Below are positions 42,623 through 53,871 of a stretch of DNA of 64,000 nucleotides, piece after piece (position 1 is the first letter of the stretch; every line of letters starts with the position of its first letter). The notes below the pieces were generated by a model. It had not been told where the DNA came from and searched no databases. It saw only the letters and a list, made by a program, of their open reading frames with translations. Source of the DNA: Nocardia pseudovaccinii NBRC 100343 (GTDB lineage: Bacteria > Actinomycetota > Actinomycetes > Mycobacteriales > Mycobacteriaceae); the NCBI RefSeq assembly GCF_001613225.1, contig NZ_BDBY01000103.1, positions 1-64,000 on the forward strand. Reading direction: 5' to 3'. The translations under genes were made by a program, and so were the position numbers.

Positions 42623-42658
42623 CCGCTCGGCGTGCTGGTTCCGTAGCTCGCCGAGCGG
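42623..42658. terminator. Bidirectional hairpin terminator
   Basis: CCGCTCGGCG and CGCCGAGCGG are perfect 10-bp arms with a 16-nt loop, lying between the convergent esterase and alcohol dehydrogenase genes. Actinobacterial terminators often lack a U-tract, as here. Confidence 0.6.
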
Positions 42659-42670
42659 TGACGCGGCGAT

Positions 42671-43801
42671 TTACCAGTCGGCCTCGGTGTACTTGATGAT
42701 GCCGCGAATGTTCTTGCCGTCCAACATGTCCTGGTAGCCCTCGTTGATCTGCTCCAGGGAGTACTGACGGGTCACCATATCGTCGAGGTTCAGCTGGCCG
42801 GACTTGTACAGCGACAGCAGGTGCGGCGCGTCCTGGCGGGCATTGCCACCGCCGAAGATGCAACCCTTGACGGTCTTCTGCAGCATCGACAGCAGGAAGC
42901 TGTTCAGCTTGACGTCGTTCTCGTCCATGCGGCCCATGGAGGTGACGACCAGGGTGCCGGCCTTGGCGGTGAGGATGAGGCCCTCTTCGATGTATTCGCC
43001 GTGCATCTCGCCCATGGTGAGGATGACCTTCTGCGCCATCCGGCCCTCGGTGGCCTCCATCAGCGGCATGATCGCGGCGGCCATGCTCTCGTAGGTGTGC
43101 GTCGCGCCGAACTTCTGCGCCTGCTCGCGCTTCCACGGGTTCGGGTCGATGGCAACGACTTTGGACGCGCCGGAGAGCACCGCGCCCTGCAGTGCGCTCA
43201 TGCCGACGCCGCCGATACCCGCGATCACCACGGTCTCGCCGGGCGCGACCTGGGCGACGTGGGTGGAAGAACCGAAGCCGGTGGGGACGCCGCAGCCGAC
43301 GAGGCAGGCGACCTCGAACGGAATGCTCGGGTCGATCTTGACCACCGAGGTGTGGTGCACCGTCATATACGGCGCGAAGGTGCCCAGCAGGCACATCGGG
43401 ATGACATTCTCACCGCGCGCCTGGATCCGGTAGGTGCCGTCGCTGATGGCCTGCCCCATCAGCAGGCCCGCGCCCAGATCGCACAGCGCCATATTGCCGC
43501 TCACACACGCCGGACAGCGACCGCAGGCCGGGATGAACGACAGGATCACGTGATCGCCGACCTGCAGATCAGCGGGGCAGTTCGGCCCGAGCTTGGTGAT
43601 CACGCCCGCGCCCTCGTGGCCGCCCATGACCGGGAATGCGGGCATCGGCGTCGCGCCGGTCACGATGTGGTGGTCCGAGTGGCACATACCGGCGGTTTCC
43701 ATCCGGATCTGCACCTCGCCGGATACCGGATCGCCGACCTCGATCTCCTCGACCGACCACTGCTGGTCGGTCCCCCACAGGATCGCGCCTTTCGTCTTCA
43801 T
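42671..43801 (-). CDS. NDMA-dependent alcohol dehydrogenase
   Basis: A 376-aa zinc-type medium-chain dehydrogenase. Catalytic zinc residues in AGMCHSDHHIVTG (Cys39 area) and GGHEGAGVI (His-Glu); structural zinc cysteines in CGRCPACVSGNMALC near 90-105. NAD fold VVIAGIGGVGMSALQGAVLSGASKVVAIDPN near 195. The MGRMDENDVKLNSFLLSMLQKTVKGCIFGGGNARQDAPHLLSLY block is typical of the actinobacterial NDMA-dependent group, which uses a tightly bound NAD(H) recycled by a carrier. Monocistronic by position. Confidence 0.92.
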   Translation of the reverse strand: MKTKGAILWGTDQQWSVEEIEVGDPVSGEVQIRMETAGMCHSDHHIVTGATPMPAFPVMGGHEGAGVITKLGPNCPADLQVGDHVILSFIPACGRCPACVSGNMALCDLGAGLLMGQAISDGTYRIQARGENVIPMCLLGTFAPYMTVHHTSVVKIDPSIPFEVACLVGCGVPTGFGSSTHVAQVAPGETVVIAGIGGVGMSALQGAVLSGASKVVAIDPNPWKREQAQKFGATHTYESMAAAIMPLMEATEGRMAQKVILTMGEMHGEYIEEGLILTAKAGTLVVTSMGRMDENDVKLNSFLLSMLQKTVKGCIFGGGNARQDAPHLLSLYKSGQLNLDDMVTRQYSLEQINEGYQDMLDGKNIRGIIKYTEADW

Positions 43802-43975
43802 TCGTGTCGACCTCTCGCATGCACGGGCTTCTATGTGACTGCACCCACAGTACGAGAAAACTGTAACGCGTTCTAGTACTCGATCGAAAATTCGTCGACA
43901 CGGATTGACGGAACCCCCGAACGAGTTCCAGTTCCACCCGACCGCGAACCCGTCTCGGACCGATACTGCCCGACT
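43802..43975. other. Gap between two minus-strand genes
   Basis: Holds the likely promoter of the alcohol dehydrogenase gene. Contains ACTGTAACGCGTTCTAGTAC, with GTAACGCGTTCTAGTAC giving a partial inverted motif (AACGCGTT is a perfect 8-bp palindrome). No gene seen. Confidence 0.35.
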
Positions 43976-44551
43976 TCAGCCGCGCACGTCGTGCACATGA
44001 TGGATTACGTCGTGCAGGAAATAAGCGGCCAGGGATTCGACCGTGAAGACCGAGCCGTCGCTGCGTCGCGCTTGGTTGCCGAGGATGGCTTCGGGGACCG
44101 ACGCGAAGGCGCGCGCGACGGTCTCGGCCGCGTCGGTCAGCTCCGCTGCGACCTTTCGTGGATCCTCTTTGCCGTATTGATCGGCGATGGCGGTGACGTC
44201 CTGATCCCAGTTCGAGAAGACCGGAATACCGTCCTCGGACTCGAGGCCCTCAGCGTCGAACCCCGGAACCCTCGGATCCACCGCTTCGGTGCGGGCCGCG
44301 ACGGCCGTGCGGTAGGTGAAGATTCGGCAGACATCGCGAACGTGAGCGGCATATTCGAGCGCCGACCAGGTGTCGTCGTCCGGGCGGACGGTGGCGTCAT
44401 GTCGCGCGAGCGTTGCCGAGAGACGGCCCGCGTATTCGCGAGCCAGATCGGGCACCGCCGCATACGTGATCGACTCCGGGTCGAATCCGCATTCGGGACA
44501 GGAGCGTTCGAGGACCCAGGTCCAGTTCTTGACGTCGGGAACGATCGGCAT
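43976..44551 (-). CDS. DinB-like / mycothiol-maleylpyruvate isomerase-fold protein
   Basis: A 191-aa protein with a four-helix DinB pattern: ATVRPDDDTWSALEYAAHVRDVCRIFTYRTAVA near 55-85 holds the first His, and the C-terminal YFLHDVIHHVHDVRG supplies the HxxxH metal ligands. An N-terminal CxxC (SCPECG) is also seen. Members are thiol-dependent metalloenzymes; the specific reaction is unknown. Confidence 0.85.
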   Translation of the reverse strand: MPIVPDVKNWTWVLERSCPECGFDPESITYAAVPDLAREYAGRLSATLARHDATVRPDDDTWSALEYAAHVRDVCRIFTYRTAVAARTEAVDPRVPGFDAEGLESEDGIPVFSNWDQDVTAIADQYGKEDPRKVAAELTDAAETVARAFASVPEAILGNQARRSDGSVFTVESLAAYFLHDVIHHVHDVRG

Positions 44552-44628
44552 GCGCCTACCCTAGATTGGCCGAATATCTTCAGCGATAGATATTCAGCCA
44601 GCTAGCGACAAGATCCCGACAGGGAAGT

Positions 44629-45759
44629 TCAATCCATCAGACGCAGCGCGCGTTCGAAGAGCTCGAGCGTGATGGCATGCAGGAAGTCACCGACCTGCTT
44701 GGGCGCCTTGCCCGCGAATGCGCGAGCATGCGTGCCCTCCAGCACAATTCCCAGCTTGAAGCAGGCGAGCACGGTGTACCAGGTGACATTGCTGAGGTCG
44801 CGATCGGAGAACTTGCCGTAGTGCTCGACCATCTGCTCCGGCGTCGGCAGACCGCCGACGGCGCCGAGCTTGCCGATCAGCGCCGCGCCCGTGGTACCCG
44901 GCTCCGGACGCGTCGCGATCTGCCAGCCGAGGTCGAGCAGCGGGTCGCCGATGGTCGACATCTCCCAGTCCACCATCGCGGCCACCTCCGGGCCGTCGTA
45001 GGAGAACATCATGTTGGCCAGGTGGCAGTCGCCGTGCAGGATGCCGGGAGTCCACTGCGCGGGCCGGTGCCGGTCCAGCCATTCCCCGACCTGCCGCACA
45101 CCGGGAATCTCCGGGCCCGGATATCCCGCATTGGCCGCATAGGACTCGAGTTCGCCGAGCCAGCGCGGCACCTGACGCTCCAGGAAGCCATCCGGTTTGC
45201 CGTAGTCCTGCAGGCCGAGCGCCTGATAGTCGAGCGAGCCGAGGCGGGCGATGGCCTCCACCGCGGACAGGCCCATCTGCCGCCGGATCTCCGGATCGCT
45301 CGCGTGCGGCTCCGGCAGTTCGTTCTGCGGATTGAATCCGGTTATGGGCTCCATCAGGTAGAACACCGCACCGAGAACGGATTCGTCCGGGCAGGCGGCG
45401 ATCACCTTCGGCGCGCGCACGCCGGTCCCATCGAGCGCGCCGAGCAGCCTGGCCTCGCGACGGATGACGTCATTGCTCTTGGCGCGCAAGTGTTTCGGGC
45501 CGCGGCGCAGCACGTAGTCCTGACCGCCGCGCGCGAAACGCAGCATGATGTTCTGCGTGCCGCCGCCGAGCGCGCTCACATCCTCGAACTCACCGGCAGG
45601 CAGACCCTGCTCGTCCATCCATTTACCGACGACGGCAAAGTCGACGGCTCCCCCGTCTCCCCGAACCTCTGGCCGATCGGCGAGCATTCCACCAGTCGCG
45701 TCGCGGGCCGATGGTTCAGCGGGTCGCTCGGTTCTGGACGTACCCGATGAGTTACCCAT
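44629..45759 (-). CDS. Phosphotransferase (APH) family protein
   Basis: A 376-aa aminoglycoside-phosphotransferase-fold protein. The Brenner motif is ILHGDCHLANMMFSYDGPEVAAMVDWEMSTIGDPLLDLGWQ, with catalytic Asp, Asn and the DWE metal-binding region near 240-275. GGGTQNIMLRFARGGQDYVLRRGP near 65 is the nucleotide-binding loop. It belongs to the mycobacterial type often next to acyl-CoA dehydrogenases, which phosphorylate an unknown hydroxyl substrate. The first about 35 residues are low complexity, so the start may be further in. Confidence 0.9.
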   Translation of the reverse strand: MGNSSGTSRTERPAEPSARDATGGMLADRPEVRGDGGAVDFAVVGKWMDEQGLPAGEFEDVSALGGGTQNIMLRFARGGQDYVLRRGPKHLRAKSNDVIRREARLLGALDGTGVRAPKVIAACPDESVLGAVFYLMEPITGFNPQNELPEPHASDPEIRRQMGLSAVEAIARLGSLDYQALGLQDYGKPDGFLERQVPRWLGELESYAANAGYPGPEIPGVRQVGEWLDRHRPAQWTPGILHGDCHLANMMFSYDGPEVAAMVDWEMSTIGDPLLDLGWQIATRPEPGTTGAALIGKLGAVGGLPTPEQMVEHYGKFSDRDLSNVTWYTVLACFKLGIVLEGTHARAFAGKAPKQVGDFLHAITLELFERALRLMD

Positions 45760-45915
45760 GTTCTCTCCAAATCAGTTGTCGCCCGAGAGCATGAACGCAC
45801 GATCTCACTTCGGCGCTTATTTCGGCCATAGTAGGTCGCAAGCACGCACCGGACCTAACTGAAGGCGCATGACCATAGTTTGCCACGACCGGTGCGGCGT
45901 AGGGTTCGGAGCACG

Positions 45916-48000
<2,085 letters not shown>

Positions 48001-48006
48001 GCCCGG

Positions 48007-48498
48007 TCATTTGCGGCGGCGAGTGCGCTTCGGGGGTTCGGGAGGCGCGGGAGGTTCGGCGGGTTTGCCGGTGAAGCGACCGAGCAGGGAGACGCCCGGG
48101 AGTTTGGCGATGGCGGTGAAGAGGTCTTCGCCGAGGCCGATCATCGCCTCCAGACGGGGCAGCAAGCGGTCGTAGGCGGCAAAGGCCGGGTCGGCCAGCG
48201 CCAGGGTGCGGTCCAGACGATCGATGGTGGAGTTGAGCCGGTCGATGGCCATCGAGAGGCTCGCGATCAGATCCGGGAGCTGAGCCGCCAGCTGCGCCGA
48301 GGCCGGTGGCAGGCGCACTGCCGCATCGAAGGCCTGACCAGCCGTAAGTTGTGCGGCATCCAATACTTGACTCGCCGCCGACTGCGCCGCCTCCACCGCC
48401 GATTGCGCGGCCGCCAGCACATCGCCGGGACTCGGCACCCGCCCGCCCGGCGCCTTCGGAGTCGCGCCCTTCCGGCTCGCACCCTTCGGGGTAGTCAT
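48007..48498 (-). CDS. Ala/Pro-rich unknown protein, phasin-like
   Basis: A 163-aa protein. Residues 1-25 are basic (MTTPKGASRKGATPKAPGG). Then a long Ala-rich helical part, DVLAAAQSAVEAAQSAASQVLDAAQLTAGQAFDAAVRL, and a leucine-rich segment SLSMAIDRLNSTIDRLDRTLALADPAF, ending in PPEPPKRTRRRK. It resembles PHA granule-associated phasin-like helices, but this is by composition only. Convergent to pabAB with 6 nt between stops. Confidence 0.7.
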   Translation of the reverse strand: MTTPKGASRKGATPKAPGGRVPSPGDVLAAAQSAVEAAQSAASQVLDAAQLTAGQAFDAAVRLPPASAQLAAQLPDLIASLSMAIDRLNSTIDRLDRTLALADPAFAAYDRLLPRLEAMIGLGEDLFTAIAKLPGVSLLGRFTGKPAEPPAPPEPPKRTRRRK

Positions 48499-48767
48499 CC
48501 TTCCACTCTGCCGCACCCACACGCCTTCTGAACGGATATCTCGAACCGACCGGTTTGTGTCGCAGCCAACCCACGGCAACAAACTGCGCGTCATGTGGCA
48601 CCCGTTATTGCGGTCACGCATTTCCAAGAGCATGACCCGACTCCATCGTCGTGCTCGGGCCGCCCGATGTGAGCGTGGCCGCGCCGGAGTACCTACTCGC
48701 TCGCATCGCCGAAGGTATGGACCGCCGAAGTCGGCGTGTCGGTGCTTCGTGGCATAGTTCGAGCACG
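48499..48767. other. Divergent intergenic region before the TerD-HNH gene
   Basis: 269 nt with no convincing gene. The right end, GGCATAGTTCGAGCACG before the ATG at 48768, could hold a CATAGT -10 box with a very short leader and no strong ribosome site. Confidence 0.35.
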
Positions 48768-50708
48768 ATGAAACTCAGTAAAGGGGCCAATGCGGCGGTG
48801 CCGACTTCCCTTCTTGCCGTGGTTGTTTCATGGCGGTCGGGGCATGCGGTGGATGCGCACGCGCTGTTGCTGGCGGAGGCGGGGACGGTGCGCACCGATC
48901 GGGATCTGGTGTTCTTCAATGCACCCCGACATATGTCGCAGGCGGTGACACTCGATCAGGAACCCGCACCGGGGACGGCGCGCCTGAGCGTGTCGCTACC
49001 GCGCACCGAATCGGATGTGGCGCGGATCGTGGTCGCCGGATCGATCGACGACGGCACCTTCGGCGATATCGCGGATCTGACCCTCACCATCGAGGCCGCA
49101 CACGGACCCATCGCCCGGTTCGAGATCACCGATCCCGATGCGGTATCCGCAATGATGTTCGGCGAGTTCTACCGCCGCGAGGGCCAGTGGCGCTTCCGCG
49201 CGATCGGCCAAGGTTGGGACAGTGGGCTGCCCGGTCTCGTCACCGAATTCGGCGTCACCATCGACGGCCCAGCCGAGCCGACACCCGCCCGCTCGGGCGC
49301 GGTGCACGCGAATCAGATACCCACTGTTCCAGTGCAGCAACGTGTCTCGACTGGTCGCGCGCTGGCCGGATCACCCGGTCCTCAGCAGCTCGACACCGCG
49401 TCCGGGGAGCAGGACGGCACATACCCAGACCCCGCTGGGCAGCGTGATCGGCCCGATGAAGCACCGGCCCGACGGACGCACACCGCACACCGTGGAGATC
49501 ACCACACCGCCGCGACCGGCCCCTCGGACCGAGCCGACCATCGCACCGACTCGGCCGACGACCGGCCTGCCCGGCCGCGACCGGGCAGGCCGGTCGACCT
49601 TCAGCGCCAGCGGCACGAGGTCGAGCCGTCGATACCAGCACCTCCGAATCCCGAACGCGCGGACTGGCATTCGGATCCCGAGAATCCTGCGCGGCTGCGA
49701 TGGTGGGATGGGGCCGAATGGACCACTGCCACATACGAACTGCGCCAGCCTGGCCCACGCAGCTGTGAGCGGTGCGGAAATCCCCGGCGCCGCAAGCTGT
49801 TCGGTGGGCTCGCGCCGTGCCAGAGCTGCGAGCAGGAAATCGAGGAATTCCTGACGCACTGGCATACCCAGGCCTGGCGGGCGCTGACCGCGGCCGGACC
49901 GCGCGGTGCGGAGTGGGATGCGCTGTGGGCGTCGTTGCGGTATCAGCGAATCGATGCGGGCCTTGGCCGGGCGGCACTGCGGGATGTGGCGCTCACCTAT
50001 GTCGAGCGACTGGTCGCCTTCGCATTCGCGGATGGCGAGATCGAGCAGACCGAGTTCGAGGCGTTCGAGTACGCGATCGAAGGGCTGGCGCTCGGCGGAC
50101 CGCTGGTCGAGGATCTGCGCAGGCGGATGTACCGCGGGCGCACCCTGTCGCGGTTGCGCGGCGGGGATCTGCCGGTAGTGCGAACGCCCGGCCTGCATCT
50201 GGATCCGGAGGAGAAGGTGCATGTGGATCTGCCCGCCGTGCACGTCCGCCTGCTCGCCAAGGGCCCGAAGCTCACACCTGGCAGGCTGATCGCCAGCAAT
50301 AAGAAGCTGCGGTTCGTCGGTGCCGATACCGGCACCGAATTGCCGTGGAACCGGGTGGTTTCGGTGCACGTCGAGCAGCGTTCGGTGGTTGTCGCGGCGA
50401 CCTCGTCCCGCGGCGGCGCCATCTTCGATGTCGACGATCCGGATTACGTGGCGGCCGCGCTGGAGGGTGCGCTGCGGGTCGCCAAACGCTTGGTGCTCAC
50501 GCCCGGCCAGCGCGACACACGCAGCATCCCGCAGGAGGTCAAGGCCGAGGTGTGGCAACGTGACGGCGGTAAATGCGTCGAATGCGGTGACGGCCACTAC
50601 CTCGAATTCGATCACATCATCCCGCTCAGCCGTGGTGGCGCGACGAGTGCGACCAATCTGCAGATCCTCTGCCGCGCCTGCAACCGCGCCAAGGGTGCGC
50701 GGATCTGA
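48768..50708 (+). CDS. TerD / DUF2510 / zinc ribbon / helical / HNH nuclease fusion
   Basis: A 646-aa multidomain protein. TerD at 1-168 (MKLSKGANAAVP, VFFNAPRHMSQAV, ARFEITDPDAVSAMMFGEFYRREGQWRFRAIGQGWDSGLPGLVTEFG). A disordered Pro/His/Asp-rich linker follows to about 300. DUF2510 is ADWHSDPENPARLRWWDGAEWT. A Cys4 ribbon lies in CERCGNPRRRKLFGGLAPCQSC. A helical TerB-like part has AFAFADGEIEQTEFEAFEYAIEGL. A short PH-like segment LTPGRLIASNKKLRFVG follows. Finally HNH: CVECGDGHYLEFDHIIPLSRGG...LCRACNRAKG. It reads as a Ter-linked nuclease of a stress or defence type; that role is inference from domains known in Ter systems. Confidence 0.88.
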   Translation: MKLSKGANAAVPTSLLAVVVSWRSGHAVDAHALLLAEAGTVRTDRDLVFFNAPRHMSQAVTLDQEPAPGTARLSVSLPRTESDVARIVVAGSIDDGTFGDIADLTLTIEAAHGPIARFEITDPDAVSAMMFGEFYRREGQWRFRAIGQGWDSGLPGLVTEFGVTIDGPAEPTPARSGAVHANQIPTVPVQQRVSTGRALAGSPGPQQLDTASGEQDGTYPDPAGQRDRPDEAPARRTHTAHRGDHHTAATGPSDRADHRTDSADDRPARPRPGRPVDLQRQRHEVEPSIPAPPNPERADWHSDPENPARLRWWDGAEWTTATYELRQPGPRSCERCGNPRRRKLFGGLAPCQSCEQEIEEFLTHWHTQAWRALTAAGPRGAEWDALWASLRYQRIDAGLGRAALRDVALTYVERLVAFAFADGEIEQTEFEAFEYAIEGLALGGPLVEDLRRRMYRGRTLSRLRGGDLPVVRTPGLHLDPEEKVHVDLPAVHVRLLAKGPKLTPGRLIASNKKLRFVGADTGTELPWNRVVSVHVEQRSVVVAATSSRGGAIFDVDDPDYVAAALEGALRVAKRLVLTPGQRDTRSIPQEVKAEVWQRDGGKCVECGDGHYLEFDHIIPLSRGGATSATNLQILCRACNRAKGARI

Positions 50709-50838
50709 TGCGGATACCGCAGGCGATCACACACCGGAACACCGATGTGGCGAACAATGCATATGCGATGAAGCACGTTGAGTGGTCCGCCGTGTCACCG
50801 TAGCGTCCAATACCGAACAGAGCCGTTTGGGAGGATCA

Positions 50839-51603
50839 ATGCAGGTAGCGGTAATCGGCGGAACCGGGGTACTGGGGGCCGCGGTAGTACGAGAGCTGAG
50901 CGCACGCGGACATCGGGTCCGCGTGGTGAGCCGAACCGCTCCGGCGGATCGAACTCTGGAGCACCGGTCCGCGGATCTCGCCACCGGCTCCGGCCTGGAA
51001 TCCGCACTGGACGGCTGCGACACCGTGGTCGACGCGGTGAGCGCCCGCAGCCGGACGCGATCGGTCATGGTGGACGGCGTGCGCCGACTACTTGCGGCCG
51101 AAAAGCAGGCGGGTATCGGCCATCATGTCGAAATCTCCATCGTCGGTTGCGATCTCGTCTCCTTCGGCTATTACAACGCGAAGGTGGACCAGGAACAGGT
51201 GGTCACCACCGGTGAAATCCCCTGGACACTGTTGCGCGCCAGCCAATTCCACGAACTCGTCACCGATATCCTGGCCCTGTCGGCGCGCTGGCGGCTCGCA
51301 CCGCGCTCGACGGCGAAGATACAGCCGATCGACGTCGACGCAGTCGCGACAAGGCTCGCCGACGCGGTGGACAACGGCCCGGCCGGGCGCATCCCGGATA
51401 TCGCCGGACCCACCGTGCACACCCTCACCGAACTCACCGATATCTACCGCGAACACATCGGCCGCAAGCTGCTCCCGCTTCCCGTGCCCATCCCGGGCCG
51501 TGCCGGACGTGCCCTACGGTCGGGCGCTCTCTGCCTGCACGGAAACGGCGACGCGATCGGCATCGGCTACGCCGAATGGCTGTCTCACCGAATCACTCAC
51601 TGA
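50839..51603 (+). CDS. NmrA/SDR-like NAD(P)-binding protein
   Basis: A 254-aa Rossmann-fold protein: MQVAVIGGTGVLGAAVVRELSARGHRVRVVSRT (1-33) with GGTGxLG, then a GCDTVVDAVSARSRT block and EISIVGCDLVSFGYYNAKVDQEQVVTTGEIPWTLLRASQFHELV typical of NmrA-like epimerases/sensors. The ATG at 50839 has GGGAGGA upstream. Lacks the YxxxK catalytic pair in an obvious form (YYNAK is close). Probably NADPH-dependent; the function is unknown. Convergent to the TetR gene by 11 nt overlap. Confidence 0.87.
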   Translation: MQVAVIGGTGVLGAAVVRELSARGHRVRVVSRTAPADRTLEHRSADLATGSGLESALDGCDTVVDAVSARSRTRSVMVDGVRRLLAAEKQAGIGHHVEISIVGCDLVSFGYYNAKVDQEQVVTTGEIPWTLLRASQFHELVTDILALSARWRLAPRSTAKIQPIDVDAVATRLADAVDNGPAGRIPDIAGPTVHTLTELTDIYREHIGRKLLPLPVPIPGRAGRALRSGALCLHGNGDAIGIGYAEWLSHRITH

Positions 51604-52318
51604 TCAACCCGGCCGTGCGCCCCAGATCGGCCAGCATCGCATCGAACAGGATCTCCGGATTCGACAGCGGGATCGGATAATTCCCGAACACCTCGAGCGT
51701 GACGTGCCCGTAGAGCCGGGCCCAGATCTGGATCATCAGATACGTCACGCCGAGGTCGAGTTTTTCGGCGGGAAATTTCTGTCCGGACTCCGAAAGCGCT
51801 GCCAGCAGCTCGGTTTGGAACAGTACGAGGTCATCGCGCAGCTCCGCCGGAATCACATCGGTCGGCGGCGTCACGACATCGTAGGTGGCCAGCAGTCGCC
51901 CGGCCGCGGCGAGGAAGATCCGGCCGAACGGTTCGTCGAACCGGCGCAGCATGCGCGCGCGCCCCGCACCAGGCGAGGCGAACACCAGGGTGAATTCTCT
52001 GGTGTGCGCCAGCGCCCAGCGCCGAAACCCCTTGCAGATGGCGAAGAACTGCACCGCGCCGTCATCGGGCAGCGTCGCGATCTGCTCGGACAACTCGGCG
52101 GCGAGGTCCGCACAGAACTCCAGGCGCAGACTCTCGAGCAGATCCTCGCGCGAGTTGTAATACCGGTACAGGGCGGGCGCGGTAATGCCGAGTTCGCGCG
52201 CGATCGCCCGCAGGGTGACCGCATCGGGACCGTGCTCGACCAGCAGTGCGCGGGCCACCCGGCGGATATCCGCGTCCGAAACCACCGGTGCCCGCCCCCG
52301 CGGCTTGGCGCTGTTCAT
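51593..52318 (-). CDS. TetR-family regulator (P450-linked)
   Basis: A 241-aa regulator. HTH: VSDADIRRVARALLVEHGPDAVTLRAIARELGITAPALYRYYNSREDLLESLRLEF (residues 12-68). The C-terminal part matches the TetR_C_13-like ligand-binding region. It follows the P450 gene by 8 nt on the same strand, so the two are co-transcribed and it probably controls that operon. The ATG at 52318 gives the usual N-terminus. Confidence 0.9.
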   Translation of the reverse strand: MNSAKPRGRAPVVSDADIRRVARALLVEHGPDAVTLRAIARELGITAPALYRYYNSREDLLESLRLEFCADLAAELSEQIATLPDDGAVQFFAICKGFRRWALAHTREFTLVFASPGAGRARMLRRFDEPFGRIFLAAAGRLLATYDVVTPPTDVIPAELRDDLVLFQTELLAALSESGQKFPAEKLDLGVTYLMIQIWARLYGHVTLEVFGNYPIPLSNPEILFDAMLADLGRTAGLISE

Positions 52319-52326
52319 AAAAGAAT

Positions 52327-53562
52327 TCAAGCGTATTCGACTTCCCAGCGCTTGATGCCGTTCAACCAACCCGAGCGCAACCGCACCGGATCGGAGACCT
52401 GACGCAGGTTCGGCATCACATCGGCAATGGCGTTGAACATCAAATCGATCTGCAGCCGGGCCAGGTTGGCGCCGACGCAGTAGTGCGTGCCGGTGCCGCC
52501 GAAGCCGACGTGCGGGTTGGGGTTGCGCAGCACATCGAAGGTGAACGGTTTCTCGAATCCGTCCTCGTCGAAATTGGCCGAGCTGTAGAACAGCCCCAGG
52601 CGCTGTCCCTTCTTGATCTCCTGGCCGCCGACCTCGGTGTCCTGGGTGGCGGTGCGCTGGAAAGCGGTCACCGGGGTGGCCCAGCGCACGATCTCATCGG
52701 GCGCGGTGCGCGGGCGCTGCTGCTTGTAGAGCTCCCACTGCTCCGGGTTGTCCACGAAGGCCTTCATGCCGTGGGTGATCGAGTTACGAGTGGTCTCGTT
52801 GCCCGCGACCGACAGCAGGATCACGAAAAACGCGAATTCGTCCGAGCCCAGGTTCTCGCCGTTGATATCGGCATTGATCAGCTGGGTGACGATATCGTCG
52901 GCCGGACATTTGCGCCGCTCCTCGGCCATATTCCAGGCATAGCCCATGACCTCGGCGGTGGCGGTGTGGTGATTGCCGTCGAACTCCGGATCGTCGTAGG
53001 AGATCATCTGGTTGGTCCAGTCGAACAGCTTCTTGCGGTCGTCCTGCGGCACTCCGAGTAGTTCGGCGATGGCCTGCAGCGGCAGTTCGCAGGCGACCTG
53101 TTCGACGAAGTCGCCGCGACCGGTCTGCTTGGCCTCGTGCACAATTCGAGCCGCACGCTCGGTGAGCGCCGCGCGCAGGCTCTCCACCGCGCGTGGGGTG
53201 AAACCCCTGGAGATGATGCGGCGGGTCTTGGTGTGCTGCGGCGGATCCTGATTCAACATCAGCATATTGCCGAGCATGTCGATCTGCTCGCGGGTGGTTT
53301 CCTCGTTGAACCGGATGATCGCGGTGTTCTCGTGCGAGGAGAACACCTCCGGATTCTTCGAGATCTCCTTGATGTGGTCGAGCTTGGAGATGACCCAGTA
53401 ACCACCGTCATCGAAGCCGCTGGCCCGCCCGGTCTGCGCGCACCACCAGACCGGGGCGGTCCGGCGCAGCTCGGCGAATTCCTGGATGGGCAGGCGGGTG
53501 GACAGCAGATCTGGGTCGGTGAAGTCGAATCCCGCGGGAATCGACGGCGTGGTCACGGTCAC
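52327..53562 (-). CDS. Cytochrome P450, CYP125-like
   Basis: A 411-aa P450. I-helix LLSVAGNETTRNSITHGM near 240, ExxR in DEIVRWATP near 285, heme-binding loop HVGFGGTGTHYCVGANLARLQ near 350 with the Cys ligand. The N-terminus IPAGFDFTDPDLLSTRLPIQEFAELRRTAPVWW matches actinobacterial CYP125 steroid-side-chain hydroxylases as I recall them. CYP142/CYP124 remain possible. Its partner TetR gene is just downstream. Catalyses a monooxygenation of a lipid or steroid-like substrate using ferredoxin from elsewhere. Confidence 0.88.
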   Translation of the reverse strand: MTVTTPSIPAGFDFTDPDLLSTRLPIQEFAELRRTAPVWWCAQTGRASGFDDGGYWVISKLDHIKEISKNPEVFSSHENTAIIRFNEETTREQIDMLGNMLMLNQDPPQHTKTRRIISRGFTPRAVESLRAALTERAARIVHEAKQTGRGDFVEQVACELPLQAIAELLGVPQDDRKKLFDWTNQMISYDDPEFDGNHHTATAEVMGYAWNMAEERRKCPADDIVTQLINADINGENLGSDEFAFFVILLSVAGNETTRNSITHGMKAFVDNPEQWELYKQQRPRTAPDEIVRWATPVTAFQRTATQDTEVGGQEIKKGQRLGLFYSSANFDEDGFEKPFTFDVLRNPNPHVGFGGTGTHYCVGANLARLQIDLMFNAIADVMPNLRQVSDPVRLRSGWLNGIKRWEVEYA

Positions 53563-53871
53563 GGCTATCTCCTACCGGTCTGACTTGGGCTGCAGACCTC
53601 ACGACACAGGGGGATGGCAGCCGGCGGAGCCGGCGGGGCGGGTAAGAACTGTGTGGACACGTTCCGAAGCCGATAAAACCACACAACGAGGATTTTGTGA
53701 ATAGTGTTTAGTAAACCCCGTTAACTTCAGCGGTGATAGCCATCCGATCGCCTGAATTCAATAGATACTGGCTATAAATAGTGAGCTTGATCGCTTAAGG
53801 AGAAACAGCCCACGCGACCGAGCGGACAAGCCTGTAATGGGACGCAACAGGTCACCGTTCGGAGGTCCCCC
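53563..53871. promoter_or_regulatory. Divergent promoter region, P450 and truncated haemoglobin
   Basis: 309 nt. At 53710-53726 AGTAAAC and GTTAACT form a 7-bp inverted pair around CCC with one mismatch, a plausible TetR operator. CTATAAATAG (53772-53781) is an AT-rich short palindrome that could be a -10 area for the haemoglobin gene. Otherwise no gene. Confidence 0.4.

Noticed and set aside
53710..53726. KstR (cholesterol regulon) box
   Set aside because: The half-sites are spaced by 3 nt and not 2 and the flanks do not fit, so I do not call it KstR.
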